A DNA stretch of 64,000 nt from Sipunculus nudus (lineage: Eukaryota; Annelida; Sipuncula; Golfingiida; Sipunculidae), in the NCBI GenBank assembly GCA_026874595.1, contig CM049310.1, forward strand, positions 90,653,556 through 90,717,555, in the 5' to 3' direction. This document shows positions 22,891 to 33,949 of the stretch, piece after piece; positions within the stretch are counted from its first letter, which is position 1, and each line of letters starts with the position of its first letter. Made by a program: the position numbers and the translations under genes. The notes beneath the pieces were generated by a model. That model ran no database searches, was not told the DNA's origin, and saw nothing but the letters and a program-made list of their open reading frames with translations.

Positions 22891-25379
22891 GGTTTACGTA
22901 TGGTGAGAGTCCTGCCGTAAAACAACGAAATTTCTGCTTAACCATTGGTCAAAAACTAGGGTATAAACGTCACAGGTATCTTTTGATTCTGTAACAATTA
23001 CGCGGAAATAGTAGAGATTCCACAGGTTTCAAAACATTTAATTTGCAACATTTGGTCAGACATGAGGTGATATTTGAGTATGTCTAAATGTCATGAAAGT
23101 CAATTTTATAATCTTTTCTAAAAAAACATATGTAAACTAAAAAAGAATCCCTCAGAGTTCAGACCTCCCAGGGTCTAGATGATGATCCGGACTAATCTAA
23201 AAGTTTAATCAATTGTTCCTTGTATCATTGCCCAGAATTCCTAAAAAATCCATCAAATTCCATTGATATCCTTTTGATCCAGAGGACCGAAATGGCGCTG
23301 ACTGGTTATGTGTCCACTGAGATTCCAGGAAGGTGCACTTTACTTTTTTGTATAGCAAATGTATTCTTGAATTTGTCTTAGTCGGCCAGTTCACGCAATC
23401 AGCGCCTAGTCAGCCAATGAAACCTGCATTAATATGCTGTTGGCTTTAACTCAAAGGCAATGTATTCTGATTTCTGTGATTTACGGTTTGACTTCACACA
23501 AAAGAAAGTCACTTTGTTTTCTTTCTTTACTTTCCCGAAATGCAGTAAGTATTCGTCTAAAGTTCCCTCAGGCTAATTACCTTGCCCGTTATAAACCTGC
23601 CAACATTGCTTTTCATCTAAATATATATCTCAGTTAATGTCCATGCGCCCTTACAGTGTTGCGCGGTTTTGGTTAGGAAGGAGCCCCGTAGCCCTTAGTT
23701 GTCGTCGCTTTACAGAACCGTGTTTTGTGATCCAATAACTTTATCGACAAAAAAGTTTCACACGTTTTCTGATTAACCAAAGCTGAATTAGGCTCGTGCA
23801 GTTCTACACACCTCCCGCAGCCTCCCAGACAAAATATGCTAAATTTTTGCATCCAGCCAAAATTTTAAACATACAACACCCGCTCTCGTTAGTCTGATAA
23901 CACCCGTTCTGGCATAGGACCAAGTATTAGACCAATAAGAGATCTTGTGTTCCGTTGTAGTCAAACAAACGAAAGTTTGAGCTGAATCCACAATGAAGTA
24001 CCACCCTTCCAGTGGTCTGATTACAATTCTGTGCTCTGTGCGCACCCTGGTGTTCAACTCAGAAAGCCTTGCCATACAAAGCAGCGGTTACACGAAAGGA
24101 TGTCTAGGACGACTTCTGTGTATAACCGCCGAGTAAGGAGCGTTTTGCAGTTCCAATATGGCAGTAAATCTCATACGTCGAATGTCTATAATAGTTCGTT
24201 CCTACAGTGTGTAACCAAAATAAAGTGGCGACTGTTCTCAGTCTGTATAACACAATTTGACACTATAATGGACAAGAGATTAAAAATACAAGATGAAAAA
24301 GTCAACGACAACTAGAAATCTGTAATTCTCCGCCTTGCTGTGTTTCCATTTACTTATTTGACCTAAATGCCCAGGTGTTTTCATGCACATTTGTGAATAT
24401 TCCTTGATGCCGTTAATGCACGTCTTCGTTCATGACTGCGTGAAATATAATGTGTACAAACAGACAAACACACCCACGAACGGGGATAAAAGCATACCTT
24501 TCTGGCGGGGGCAATCACTATCATTTAATTATTACCCTCCCTAGGGTTTTGGGCCTCACCTTGATATATACATTTTGTTGACATTTATGAAAAAAAACAA
24601 TTTACTGCTTCCAATGACCTTGGCCTATCAAAAGTGGAAATGTGATAACTTGAAAAATAGACTGCTTTCTAATTTTCCTTTTATCACTTTTCTTAAATAA
24701 AGTTTGCAATGTTCTGTTACTTGTTCGATTTCAATCTTGAAATTTCCTTTTTTTGAATTTGGCCTTTTTTCTCAATTTTCAATGCAGATCGAGTTTTCAA
24801 GCTGATCTACCAATTTACTAATAAAATATTGCAAAATGTCAATAACCACTAGTATGTGGAACACATATAAAGGATCGTCAGTTTGGTAAAGCTAGATGCT
24901 CAGTCTAACCGTGACTATGTAGCCTCATATAATGTTTAGTCAGTATCAACGGTAGTCTGGTGTTTTAATGGTACAAGGTATTAAGCTATAGTTAAGTATT
25001 GGACGACCTTGATAAAACAATTTAATTCTGGAAATTTTGGTTAACAACCCCTTATATTACCCCATCACTGGTCATTAGTTCCCACTTCATGATGAAGTCA
25101 CCATAGTAATGAGGCATTAGGGAAAATTAAATCTAAACCAAAAGGACGATAAATTATCAATCTAAATTTAAAGCTTCTCCGTCTTGAATGATCGTGTCTT
25201 ATCTTTCGTGTAGAGGGAGAATTAGCTAAGATGGAGAGTACTGGGAAATAAATTTTTGTTCTTTCATTTAACTTTTAAATTTAGGGTTTAACTTACTTGA
25301 GTACATCTTGCATTCTTTTTTTTAAATATTATCTGCATTTTTCATCTTTCAGACTTTTTTTTCTCAATGATGCAAAATA
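22891..25379. other. Unassigned AT-rich DNA
   Basis: No supported gene. Frames at 23209-23637, 23839-24075 and 24031-24315 show no family motif. Nothing else recognised. Confidence 0.5.
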
Positions 25380-25597
25380 CAAAAACTTCCCAGGATCCAT
25401 TTTTTTAATTATAATTTGGGTTACCGCCTGCATTCCTTAATGCTACCTTAACTATGTAAGTATTTGCATCTGCAAAAATTCCAACTGGTTTAGGACTACG
25501 TGATAGGGCAGTGCACACGCCTCCTGAATTATATATCATTGTGTTAACCAGTGACCCGGCCCGGGGACTACTGCACCTGCGGATCCTGGGTGTATAT
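25380..25597 (-). repeat. Family B copy, first part (interrupted)
   Basis: Aligns in order with 30980-31200: GGACTACGTGA, CACACGC-TCCT, GTTAACC, GACTACTGCACCTGCGG, then GGGTG. The alignment breaks exactly where the miniature LTR element begins and resumes at 26030. Confidence 0.75.
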
Positions 25598-25754
25598 TGT
25601 TACGGGGTGACATAAAAGCGGACCGAACTGTCTCGCTAGTGAAGCTTGCTTTTCTAGCAAAGCGGTTAGTTCGCCGGACTTGTGCGCCACCTACCTTGGG
25701 TTCGACTCCCGGCATGGCCCAGGATTTTCCCCTCATTTATTTGTCTTCGTAACA
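25598..25754 (+). repeat. 5' LTR with internal tRNA-like promoter
   Basis: Inside the LTR are TAGCAAAGCGG (25655-25665), a full A-box match, and GGTTCGACTCC (25699-25709), a full B-box match, 44 bp apart as in tRNA genes. A TTTT (about 25719-25722) follows, able to act as a Pol III stop. Minus-strand frames across both LTRs are incidental. Confidence 0.85.
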
Positions 25755-25757
25755 AAA

Positions 25758-25769
25758 TGGGGGCTCGTC
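25758..25769 (+). promoter_or_regulatory. Primer-binding site, tRNA-Pro type
   Basis: TGGGGGCTCGTC is complementary to 12 nt of the tRNA-Pro acceptor end including CCA. It starts 3 nt after the 5' LTR, where minus-strand DNA synthesis is primed. Confidence 0.8.
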
Positions 25770-25863
25770 TAACGTGACGGTTAACTTTGTGGCCCAGGGG
25801 ATAAGCTCACCAAAGTGTGACTCCAGGGATAATTAGTCTTGTTCTGATAGCAGAACGCTCTTC

Positions 25864-25873
25864 AGAGGGGGTG
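25864..25873 (+). promoter_or_regulatory. Polypurine tract
   Basis: AGAGGGGGTG immediately before the 3' LTR, the expected plus-strand priming site. Confidence 0.7.
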
Positions 25874-26029
25874 TGTTACGGGGTGACATAAAAGCGGACC
25901 GAACTGTCTCGCTAGTGAAGCTTGCTTTTCTAGCAAAGCGGTTAGTTCGCCGGACTTGTGCGCCACCGACCTGGGTTCGACTCCCGGCATGGCCCAGGAT
26001 TTTCCCCTCATTTATTTGTCTTCGTAACA
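25874..26029 (+). repeat. 3' LTR with internal tRNA-like promoter
   Basis: Near-identical to the 5' LTR. A-box 25931-25941, B-box 25974-25984. Differs by T to G and a missing T just before the B-box. Confidence 0.88.
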
Positions 26030-26125
26030 ATATTTATCTCCATTGCTTGGTCATAACACAGAGGAACCCCTCGCAGTCGTTTATCAGTGAAACACGGAAC
26101 TAGGGCACGGATTTGCCATTTAGCC
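26030..26125 (-). repeat. Family B copy, second part (interrupted)
   Basis: Resumes the alignment with 31200-31300: ATCTCCATTGCTTGGTCAT-A, CCCCT, then GTGAAACACGG and GGGCACG. One ATAT counted once restores the same length as the uninterrupted copy. Confidence 0.75.
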
Positions 26126-26129
26126 TGCA

Positions 26130-26255
26130 TAGTGCTCAACCTGGATCGGGCCCGAGCGAAAATATCTCGCCGCTCCTCGGCTGAGATTCGAACTCACTAT
26201 CGCCCCCAGCTTCGCGTCCAGTGCACTGTCCCTAGACCACACCGATCTCAGGGTT
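26130..26255 (-). repeat. tRNA-derived SINE head
   Basis: Minus strand: A-box region TGTGGTCTAGGGACAGTGCAC (26241-26221) and B-box GAGTTCGAATCTC (26195-26183), followed by AGCCGAGGAGCGG. Related to 10100-9990 (shared GAGTTC-AATCTCAGC-GAGG). Not a foldable functional tRNA by eye. Confidence 0.55.
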
Positions 26256-26814
26256 CATGAAATATTCCGAACATAGTCAATATTTATAAAACCACGTAAT
26301 GCACAAACATTACAGAATTAAACAGGACACGCGGTTATAGGCGAGATGTCTGATTTGAGAAAGCATGTAAATGAGACAGTTTTAAAGCATGGTAAATATT
26401 ATTTGAACAAGACAATCAAATCAAATAACTCGCGTAAATTTGTTCTACGCGAGCGATCGATGAGATGTTTCGATTTCTTGTTTAGCACCGCAGGGAAGCC
26501 ATGAAGAGTTCGATCCCTCAGAAATAGTCGTGTAAGTCTGTTCCTTTTTGGTACACGTCCTTTATCAGACGGCGTGTAAACAATGTATAGTTTGCATTTT
26601 ATTCGTTGGGTAGTTGTCGTTGTTGTGATTTCGGAGATGGGTTTCGAAGATTGGCTTCAGAAGTCAAAACTTGTTCATGAAGAAGATCCGACTTCTCAAA
26701 ATGGCTGATTTTCGTAAAATATTGTGCTTATTGATCTTGAATTTTTTATTGCTACAGCTGACTCATGGCGCAACCTACCTCCAACTTCTGAAGTTTTTAG
26801 TTATAGCTTGATGG
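26256..26814. other. Unassigned DNA
   Basis: No feature recognised. Confidence 0.5.
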
Positions 26815-26960
26815 GAGGCCGTGCCGCAAGGTCGTAATTCACTCACAAACAAGTGCGCCTTTCAGGGGTCCTTTTGATGGTATGTCCCATCATTTTGGAA
26901 CGTTTACGCCCAAGATATAAAACACTAACATCAGGATATAAAATTAGATGACGCGGCTGA
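26815..26960 (+). repeat. Family B, copy 3
   Basis: AATTCACTCACAAACAAGTG and CGCCTTTCAGGGGTC, then CCATCATTTTGG, ACG-TTTACGCC-AAGATATAAAA. Same orientation as 780-1000 and opposite to 30980-31300. Confidence 0.55.
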
Positions 26961-27454
26961 AGAGTCCGAAACTGAAACTGATAAACTATATACTTTAAAA
27001 TAAAAAATACATATAAACAAAAATATTTCTTTATACACTTCACTTGAAGTTCCCAAGATGGATAATCAGGCTAAATCTTCTTAAAATAATCCACAAGTCA
27101 GTTTTCTTATTTATCAAGAGTATTATCGGTTGAGCAACACTGGTTGTGCAACCTACGCTGTGGGTGTATGAGTTAACTGTTCTGAAGTTTCATATATCAT
27201 TTATCTGTCTATTCCCTCAGCTGATGATATATCAATGGCCATTTGCTTTTGGTTCATCCACATCGCGTCCCGTATGGTGGGCGCATTTTGTAATCGTAAA
27301 GATCAGAAACAAGATGTTCGCAATCGTCCAAGCGATCACACGCCGCCCCTTCCATCCTCCGCCTCTAACCCCCAACCATCAGTCTCAAACCTTCAGGCAA
27401 GTGAGCAGTGGTAAAGAAAGCTTATAAATTAGATAATGAAGAAACTGCTACGGA

Positions 27455-27615
27455 GGGTACGGCCATGGGAATGTGCAAATCTGTGACCTAGGACTATAAT
27501 TATGCCCAAAAATCGGCTTTTGAAAATCAGTCATACTGGAGATCTCGCGAACGGGAACAGGCAGCAGACCTAGGAATTTCCACCCACAAAAAGATTTACC
27601 GAAGGGGGGTGGCTC
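27455..27615 (+). repeat. Dispersed repeat family F, copy 1
   Basis: TGTGACCTAGGACTATAATTAT, GCCCAAAAAT, ATACTGGAGAT, GCGAAC-GG-ACAGG-AGCAG, then CCACCCACAAAA and TTTACCGAA. The order matches 63560-63790 and, less fully, 62360-62570. Confidence 0.6.
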
Positions 27616-27629
27616 AACTATATTTTAAA

Positions 27630-29010
27630 ACTAGGCTTACTTCTCATGTTTTTATTGGCAATATTGCCATACCATATAGTGGTATTACCATTATAAATCC
27701 CATACTCCGGCAAACCAATCCGAATCGCAGTACGCACCAAATCCAGAAAATGACGCATCACACTGAAAAACTGCATACGTTATTTTTGCACCGTCAATTA
27801 TCCTGGCTTTACCATTAAACCAGGAAGCGAAATTTAACTACCACTGAATATCCTTTTGAAAATCCGCATTTAATCTTATTTTGCAATGCCATTCCGCCAC
27901 AGAATATGTCAAATTGATGATTTTGCGAGAGAAAGTTCGGCCACCTCGTACAACAGATGAGCAATAGGCAAAAATACCACACAAAGCTTGTAATTAACGT
28001 ATCGTGGCCTTCCTCCTTTTCACAAAATATAACAACAGTTCTCTTAGCCTGCTTAATTTATCTGATGGCAATTTTGGTTCCATTTGAATACTATCAACCA
28101 TTATACCAAGAAATTTAACTCACTTAGTGGGAGATTGTACTTTTGTTCAAGATATACCAAAACCCAGGCTTCTAAATAATCTAATTAGGCTCAATTGACC
28201 TTGCCTGCATTCCTCATATTCGCTTGCAATAATAATGAAATCATCCAGATAGTTGATCCCAATATAACCTTTACTACTCATTGCTCGGACTATAAATTTT
28301 GATATTCTAGTAAAATAAGTGGGGCACACTTGAAACCGAAACAAAGAAAATTATCTATACAAAAAATTGGCCCATTTGACTCCTCATCAAACGTCCATGA
28401 AATACCTTGGTTCTGTCTGTGCTCCGGATGAATCGGCACACATCGATAGGCTTTAGCTATGTCAACGACGCTGAAGAAACATCATGGTGACATAACTTTC
28501 ACGACATCATCTAAAGAATTATACCGGAAGGACGGAATGTTAATGTAACTATTAATAGAACACCCACGTGGTCTACTGCAATCAGTAATCGGCCTTATCC
28601 CACCGTCATCTTTGCTAATACAACCAATGGCATGTACACACGTAAGTTTCTACGACACTTTGGTGAATTAATCTTCAAGTATTTCATCACGTAACAACTG
28701 GTCAATACGCCGTTTAGTTTCAGGATTCGTTGCTGACTTATAGTTATTACCGGAGTAAGACTGTATGTCAATTTCGTCTACGATTTTGAACCCGTTGCGA
28801 ACACCGTTCCACAAATATTCCGCGTCTGGATCCATCACTCCTTGTTCAAAAAGTTCAATAAACCATGCGTCAGGTCTCAGCGGAGAGTTAACACCATCAA
28901 TAGTGTGAGTTTTAGTATCCCTTGGGATATTTGTCGCAGTTGTGTCATTACTACCTGCGGGCAGCTGTTGTAATATGTCATTTACCGAATAATCTGTGCG
29001 ACACCCACAA
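27630..29010 (-). pseudogene. DIRS-like retroelement RT and RNase H, broken
   Basis: Minus-strand remains of a polymerase ORF read across several frames. An N-terminal block (about 29000-28670) ends at an in-frame TAA (28670-28668) and includes RNGF, SATNPETK and a P-L-R-P-D-A-W motif. The palm (about 28650-28265) has the fingers-like G-G-I-R-P-I-T-D-C-S-R-P, VDIAKAY (motif A, near 28460) and GFKCAP (motif B), interrupted by at least one stop. YLDDF (motif C, 28251-28237) lies in a shifted frame. Downstream come FLGIMVD and L-x-x-L-C-G-I-F blocks (about 28110-27900), then an RNase H segment with CDASFSGFGAY (about 27765-27716). The wording fits DIRS-type (tyrosine-recombinase) retrotransposons. 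No recombinase is recognised further on. The remains are clear; the class is inferred. Confidence 0.8.
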
Positions 29011-29014
29011 TTTC

Positions 29015-29663
29015 CTAGTGGTTTGACGAATTGGGAACTTTAACGTCGGTTTCCTTCCTGACATTAGTACGGTCCCTAGCTTTATGGTCACTAGCTTCAC
29101 AGAAATAACACACATGCTCACGATTACAGGTTCGACTGTCATTACACCGACGAAAGTTATAACGCCAACATATCTTCATGGATGGGTCTATGCCCCCTCT
29201 TCATAGCGTGATCTACGAATTTCTTTACGACTGTTTGACCTTGCGACAGCAATGGTGCCCTCAGTTCCAAAAAGATATTACACAGCTCCGTGTCAGAAGC
29301 ACCGTAGCACATCTCTCCAGATGCAACCTTGTCATGTACCCCATTGTCATACTTCAATAAAGCCTCAGTTGTATTTTTTCCGGAAACAAACAAATGCTGC
29401 AAGTACCCAAGTGCGTTTACGTGTCCTTCAGTCAGTTTCTTTACTAATATTCTAAAAGAGCAGTGAACATATTCTCTGAAGGTAAGTTTATCGAATGGTT
29501 TATCCTCCCCTAAAACATCTTTAGGTCTTATCACTTTAGAAGGGATATTGACAGATAATGCGGGCTTACCAGCAGTAGCATTGTATCTGACCTGTAGATT
29601 TGACTGTGAAGTCTGCAGAAGTGGGTCTACCGCTGGAGCGGGTGTGCGCTCTGGTGAGCACAT
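29015..29663 (-). pseudogene. DIRS-like gag with zinc knuckle, frameshifted
   Basis: A 168-codon frame (29663-29157) starts at ATG with a low-complexity, proline-rich head, then the KLTFREYVHCSFRILVKKL helix block typical of DIRS-like Gag proteins. It stops at a TAA. A cysteine/histidine cluster lies immediately downstream in another frame (about 29175-29015): ICWRYN, C-x-x-x-x-x-C, HVCYFC and DHKARD, the nucleic-acid-binding knuckle of these Gags. So one frameshift separates body and knuckle. The knuckle frame ends at TAG (29017-29015) shortly before the RT block. Gag would package the element RNA; this copy is inactive. Confidence 0.75.
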
Positions 29664-30320
29664 GGTGTGGCGACAAGCGTATTAGTGTAGAAGGGGATGT
29701 ATTTCCGTGGGAATTTGAAGCCCAAATTGGGAGAATGACTGATTTAGCATAAACAGGATATGGACTTATGAAAAATGTTAGGTAACAAATTTTCAGATCC
29801 CTCTAACACCAAAAATCCAAGATGGCCGCCTTCACCCATGGGAAATATTGAGTGTTGGGGATATAGTGTACTTGCACGTGTAACAGAACAACGGTCTCTC
29901 AGGAACTGAATAAGATAGTGCTTGCTTTCAATTTATTTGCACTTAAGCTGATGAATGAATGCAGGTTATAATTTTTTTATGAATCCTGTGACCCTAAGGA
30001 ATCCAAGATGGCCACCACTGCAGTCTTAACATAAATATAATGCAATTATACTGTAATTGTCGCTTAAAACTTAATGATATTGGATCGATTTATATGTTTT
30101 TGAATGTATTCTGTCGATTGCAACTAAAAAGGAGTTCTTATTAGATCTGTGACTCCAGGGAATCCAAAACGGCGGCCATGGCGATCTTAACATTGAGATA
30201 AAGATAAAATAGTGTAACTGTCGCATTAAACGTAATGATATTAGATAATTGGATCCATTTATACCTTTTTGAATGTGTTCTGTTTATTGCAACTAACCAG
30301 GAGTTGTCGGAGAACACAGA
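29664..30320 (-). repeat. Tandem 5' region of the DIRS-like element
   Basis: About three related units of roughly 160-180 bp upstream of gag, recognisable on the plus strand by AATCCAAGATGGCC (29815, 30001) and AATCCAAAACGGCGGCC (30160). Units 2 and 3 also share TTAATGATATT, GATC-ATTTATA, TTTTTGAATGT-TTCTGT and TTGCAACTAA. Each unit carries a YY1-like AAGATGGC-type word. A single-unit homolog lies at 33950-34260 in opposite orientation. Confidence 0.7.
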
Positions 30321-30979
30321 GGGTACGCAAGGTCAAAGTCAAATGTATGTAAAATATGTATGTATAATTTTTCAAAGCATAAAAATATCTGGGGCACTAC
30401 ACTGTCATATGTGATATGGTGGACAAAAGGAAATAGACCTTAAGAAATTGCTGCTCGTGATCGCTTTTCTATATTGCTGATTCTCTCATAGGAGTACTAC
30501 ATGGTCTTCAATATTACAACAAAACAAACATTTAGAATCAGTTTGTATGGTTATATGGATCATTCCAAGATTCCAAAAGCCTTGTTATTGGCCTTAATAC
30601 AGAAATATTCTTGATACAGAAATATTCGTGTTATATTAAACTATTCCAAATACCTTGTCGAACAGTGGGATCGGTAGAAACCGTTGTCTGGACATTTTAT
30701 ATTCCCATATAGTTTGTCTGAATATGAGCTAAAACAGGTCTAATTGTTACATGTTATATATAAGGTACCCCAAAAAGCTATAAAAAAGGACATATAATAC
30801 ACACAAAAAACTAACCAGCCATTTTTGATCAGCAGAAAAGAAGCCACATCTGCATATGTAAAATGGCATATGAGTAAGCATAATTACTAAAGGAAAGTTT
30901 GCACATTACAGGAATACAAATATCTCTACGGTACACTTGTTGGATAAAACGAACCATGTAGATCCAGGCATAAAGGCTA
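30321..30979. other. Unassigned AT-rich DNA
   Basis: No gene recognised; the 96-codon minus frame 31119-30829 shows no motif and overlaps a family B copy. Confidence 0.5.
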
Positions 30980-31300
30980 ACACCACGGATGGATATTTTT
31001 TTTGTTATATTTTTTTGTTGGAGGTAGCTGCCTCCATTTTTTAATGCAAAATTAACTACATATATGTACATCTGCAGATTTCCATTCCGGTTTCGGACTA
31101 CGTGACAGGACAGTATCACACGCTTCCTCTCATTTTATATCCTGGCGTTAACCCAGCCCAAATGACTACTGCACCTGCGGCACCTGATGGGTGCGTAATC
31201 ATCCCCATTGCTTGGCCATACCACATACCCCTGAAAGGCGCACTCATTTGTGAGTGAAAAACGGCCGTTGGGCACGACTTTCCCATTCCAGATGTAATCA
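30980..31300 (-). repeat. Family B, intact copy (empty site)
   Basis: Contains the junction GGGTGCGTAATCATCCCC that in the 25.4-26.1 kb copy is split by the miniature LTR element, plus CACCTGCGG, TTGCTTGGCCATAC and GAGTGCGCCTTTC (inverse). A 61-codon minus frame lies across it and is not considered a gene. Confidence 0.7.
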
Positions 31301-33276
31301 TTGTCGAGTGTGTATCAGCACAGGGGATTCAAATGCCATAATAATGTAAACCATCAGCTGTTACCAGTGGTGAAAAATGCTAACCCTCCCCCCCCCCGGT
31401 CCGTTGAGCGCTAACATCTCATGTTATTTAAATCTTTTCCCATTTATTTATGATTATATTTGATTTCAGATTTCATTTTTATATAGCAATTAAATTATTA
31501 ATTGACGTATGTGTGATTTGCTCCGTTAAGATAATATCTAAATATTTGTATACTTAGGATGGGGGATATTTCCTTAATTGCATATTGCGTGGTCTAACAC
31601 CAGGGTATAGATCCCCAAATTACACTCGCGTTTGAGTGAGGCACGGCCTTCGGCCTTCGGCTGTTACGCTTACATGTGCTCTGCCTAGACTGCAGAAGTC
31701 ATTAAATTTGCAAAGTAACCATAGACTTCCACATCAATTATTTTACCACGAAAATTAAATTTAGGTATTTAAGATATTTTATGAGTGGTTGACTAAGATG
31801 CGCATGTTCACCGAACAATAAACATGTAACATACAATTGAATGTATGGACCGTGCAGTGTATAACCTAAGTTTAAACTTGTAAAAATATAAATATTAAAG
31901 CTAAGCCCCATCATGGTTTAACCACATTATCCAAAGACATTTGATGGAAATAGCTGTGGAGCAGAAAATCCTCATATTTCTTATGTGAATAATGCCTCAA
32001 AATATTCCTCTTTTATTTGCATATTTTAAACTTTCTCCCTATACAGGAGGCCTTATTTATATCAAGGTGTTCATATCGTGTGAACCGAGAAAGGTTGGGG
32101 AGAAAACGTTTGAGGCATTTATCATGGGATTACTAGCTTGTTATTACAGGTGATTCGATTCATGAATTGACAATTGATTTCAACATATTTTTGAATTTCA
32201 ATGTCTTTAATCCCCCGATATAACCAATGATATTACCAACATATATAACAGGTATGTAATAAAGAGTATGATCGTGCAGTAGAGTGTTTCCAAATTAAGG
32301 AATGAACCTTCACCAGAGATCTTCCATTGTTTCTTGAATTCAAGAAGAGCGGCGCAGATTGCCAAATTTAACACTAAATCTCTTACACAGCATTATCATC
32401 CTTCGTAGTTGAATGGTCAACGGTTTCACAAAATAATTTGAATAATAGAACTGTAGCAGAAAAACAAGTTTTTCCGACGTTCCCATGCACTGACTGTTTT
32501 TCAGGCATTGCTATTCCTTAGGATTGACATTTAATACATAATTTCAACCATGTTTAAGATAAATCCACTTTACTAACATACATATATATAGTCATTTGAA
32601 ACAGTTACCCTTATATATATTTCTCTGCCCATCTCAATATTGTTCGAATACGTTCTAAGCGTATCCTATAACCAGCTGCTGTGGCATTTCCTATGCACGC
32701 GCATCTTCTGGTCGAAGCAGACCTGATAGTAATTCCTGATATTATCATCCGTGGAAATGGTATCCAAATCTTGAGGTGCTTGGTCCCGATTATCCGACAT
32801 TAAGCTACGGGGTTCTTAAAGGTACATGCATTTGAATTCGCCAGATGACATTTACATGTACACACTTATTATTTTTACGGACCGCACCAGTATGACCCTG
32901 TGCACGTGATGTGTTCTTTCGTTGGCCGCCCTTCTTTGTCAGGGCAGCATATTTTTGTTTTACTATTTCAATCTTTTTTTGTGACAATTACAATAATAAC
33001 TGATCTATTTCCGCCCATATTCAGGTTAACTGCAAAGATATTCAGACAAAGATTTCTACTGATGCTCCTCGTAGTGTACAAGGCGTCTGGAATAGTTAAC
33101 ATGCCATTGATTGTTCCAAGGCTTTTTTTATCTTTTTTTTTATTTTTACTGACCACACAAATTGATTCCAAAATGGTTGTTTCGCATTAATACTTTTGAC
33201 GATTGATACTAAGCAATAAATCAGCAGAGAATCAGCAATATGTGAATTATGTAACATGTACATTAATTTCATGTTT
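31301..33276. other. Unassigned AT-rich DNA
   Basis: No supported gene. C run at 31388-31397. Short opposed frames at 32805-33190 are hydrophobic or basic by composition and lack motifs. Confidence 0.5.
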
Positions 33277-33560
33277 TAAAGGGGCCCAATCACCTATCTG
33301 ACCTTTATAAACTAAAGGTAATCCCTTGGAGATTTTATACAAAATTGGCCAGAAAACGTTGATATCACGTCCACAGGCTGCTTATTTTGTTTAAATCAAC
33401 GTTTATAATATGTGGGGGCCGCAAAACAAATTCAACAATGGCATCAAACAGCATAAAGGCGAAATTTTGCAAATGGCGTTTTGCAACAAATGACCTTTCT
33501 GCCTCCGCATATATGCCACATAGCATGTGGGTTACATTTTTGCCCCTTTTGTAAAAATTG
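33277..33560 (+). repeat. Family A, copy 3
   Basis: TTTAAAGGGGCCCAATCACC and TATCTGACCTTTATAAAC are shared exactly or nearly so with 41936. It continues with GGCCAGAAA, CACAGGCTGCTT, TTTTGTTTA, AAATGGCGTTTTGCAACAA, TGACCTTTCTGCCTC and GCATATATGC. The 76-codon frame at 33481-33711 starts inside it and is incidental. Confidence 0.75.
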
Positions 33561-33949
33561 CTGTGTTTCCAAACATGTGGTTGATCAACAGGTTCATATA
33601 TTCTTCACGGAGCTATTGTTAGAACTTTCCAAAACCAGAATTACCTTTAGATCATTTATATATACAGAGAGAAGTCAGAAATCACAAATTCTCTTTCAAA
33701 AAGGTAGGTGAATGGGCACCTTTAAGGTCCATCCGAAAACCATATGGCAGTACCTTAGTGTAATGTATTTTAATATCGTCCCTATGATATGTTATTCTTC
33801 CAAAACAATAATCAATACTGTTGACTGTTTGAAAACCATATTTCATAATATATGACAGTTTGGTACTCAAGATGTCTTATGATATTCTTAAGATCGAAGG
33901 TTGGAAAATAAGTTTGACCTTGACCTTGACTACCCTCCCTAACCTTGGG
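33561..33949. other. Unassigned DNA
   Basis: Nothing recognised. Confidence 0.5.

Larger units (their letters stand above)
25598..26029 (+). mobile_element. Complete miniature LTR retrotransposon (TRIM-like) with Pol III boxes in its LTRs
   Basis: A 432-bp element: 5' LTR 25598-25754 (157 bp), internal region 25755-25873 (119 bp) and 3' LTR 25874-26029 (156 bp). Each LTR starts TGTTACGG and ends CGTAACA, the usual TG...CA with a 7-bp terminal inverted repeat. The LTRs differ only by one substitution and one 1-bp indel, so the insertion looks recent. Three bases after the 5' LTR lies TGGGGGCTCGTC (25758-25769), complementary to the 3' end of tRNA-Pro. AGAGGGGGTG precedes the 3' LTR. The target duplication ATAT flanks it (25594-25597 and 26030-26033). 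No protein is encoded, so it must be mobilised by an autonomous LTR element. Size and layout fit terminal-repeat retrotransposons in miniature. Confidence 0.88.

Noticed and set aside
29178-29455. Plus-strand frames of 60 and 67 codons
   Set aside because: Antisense shadows of the Gag frame, which has recognisable family blocks on the minus strand.
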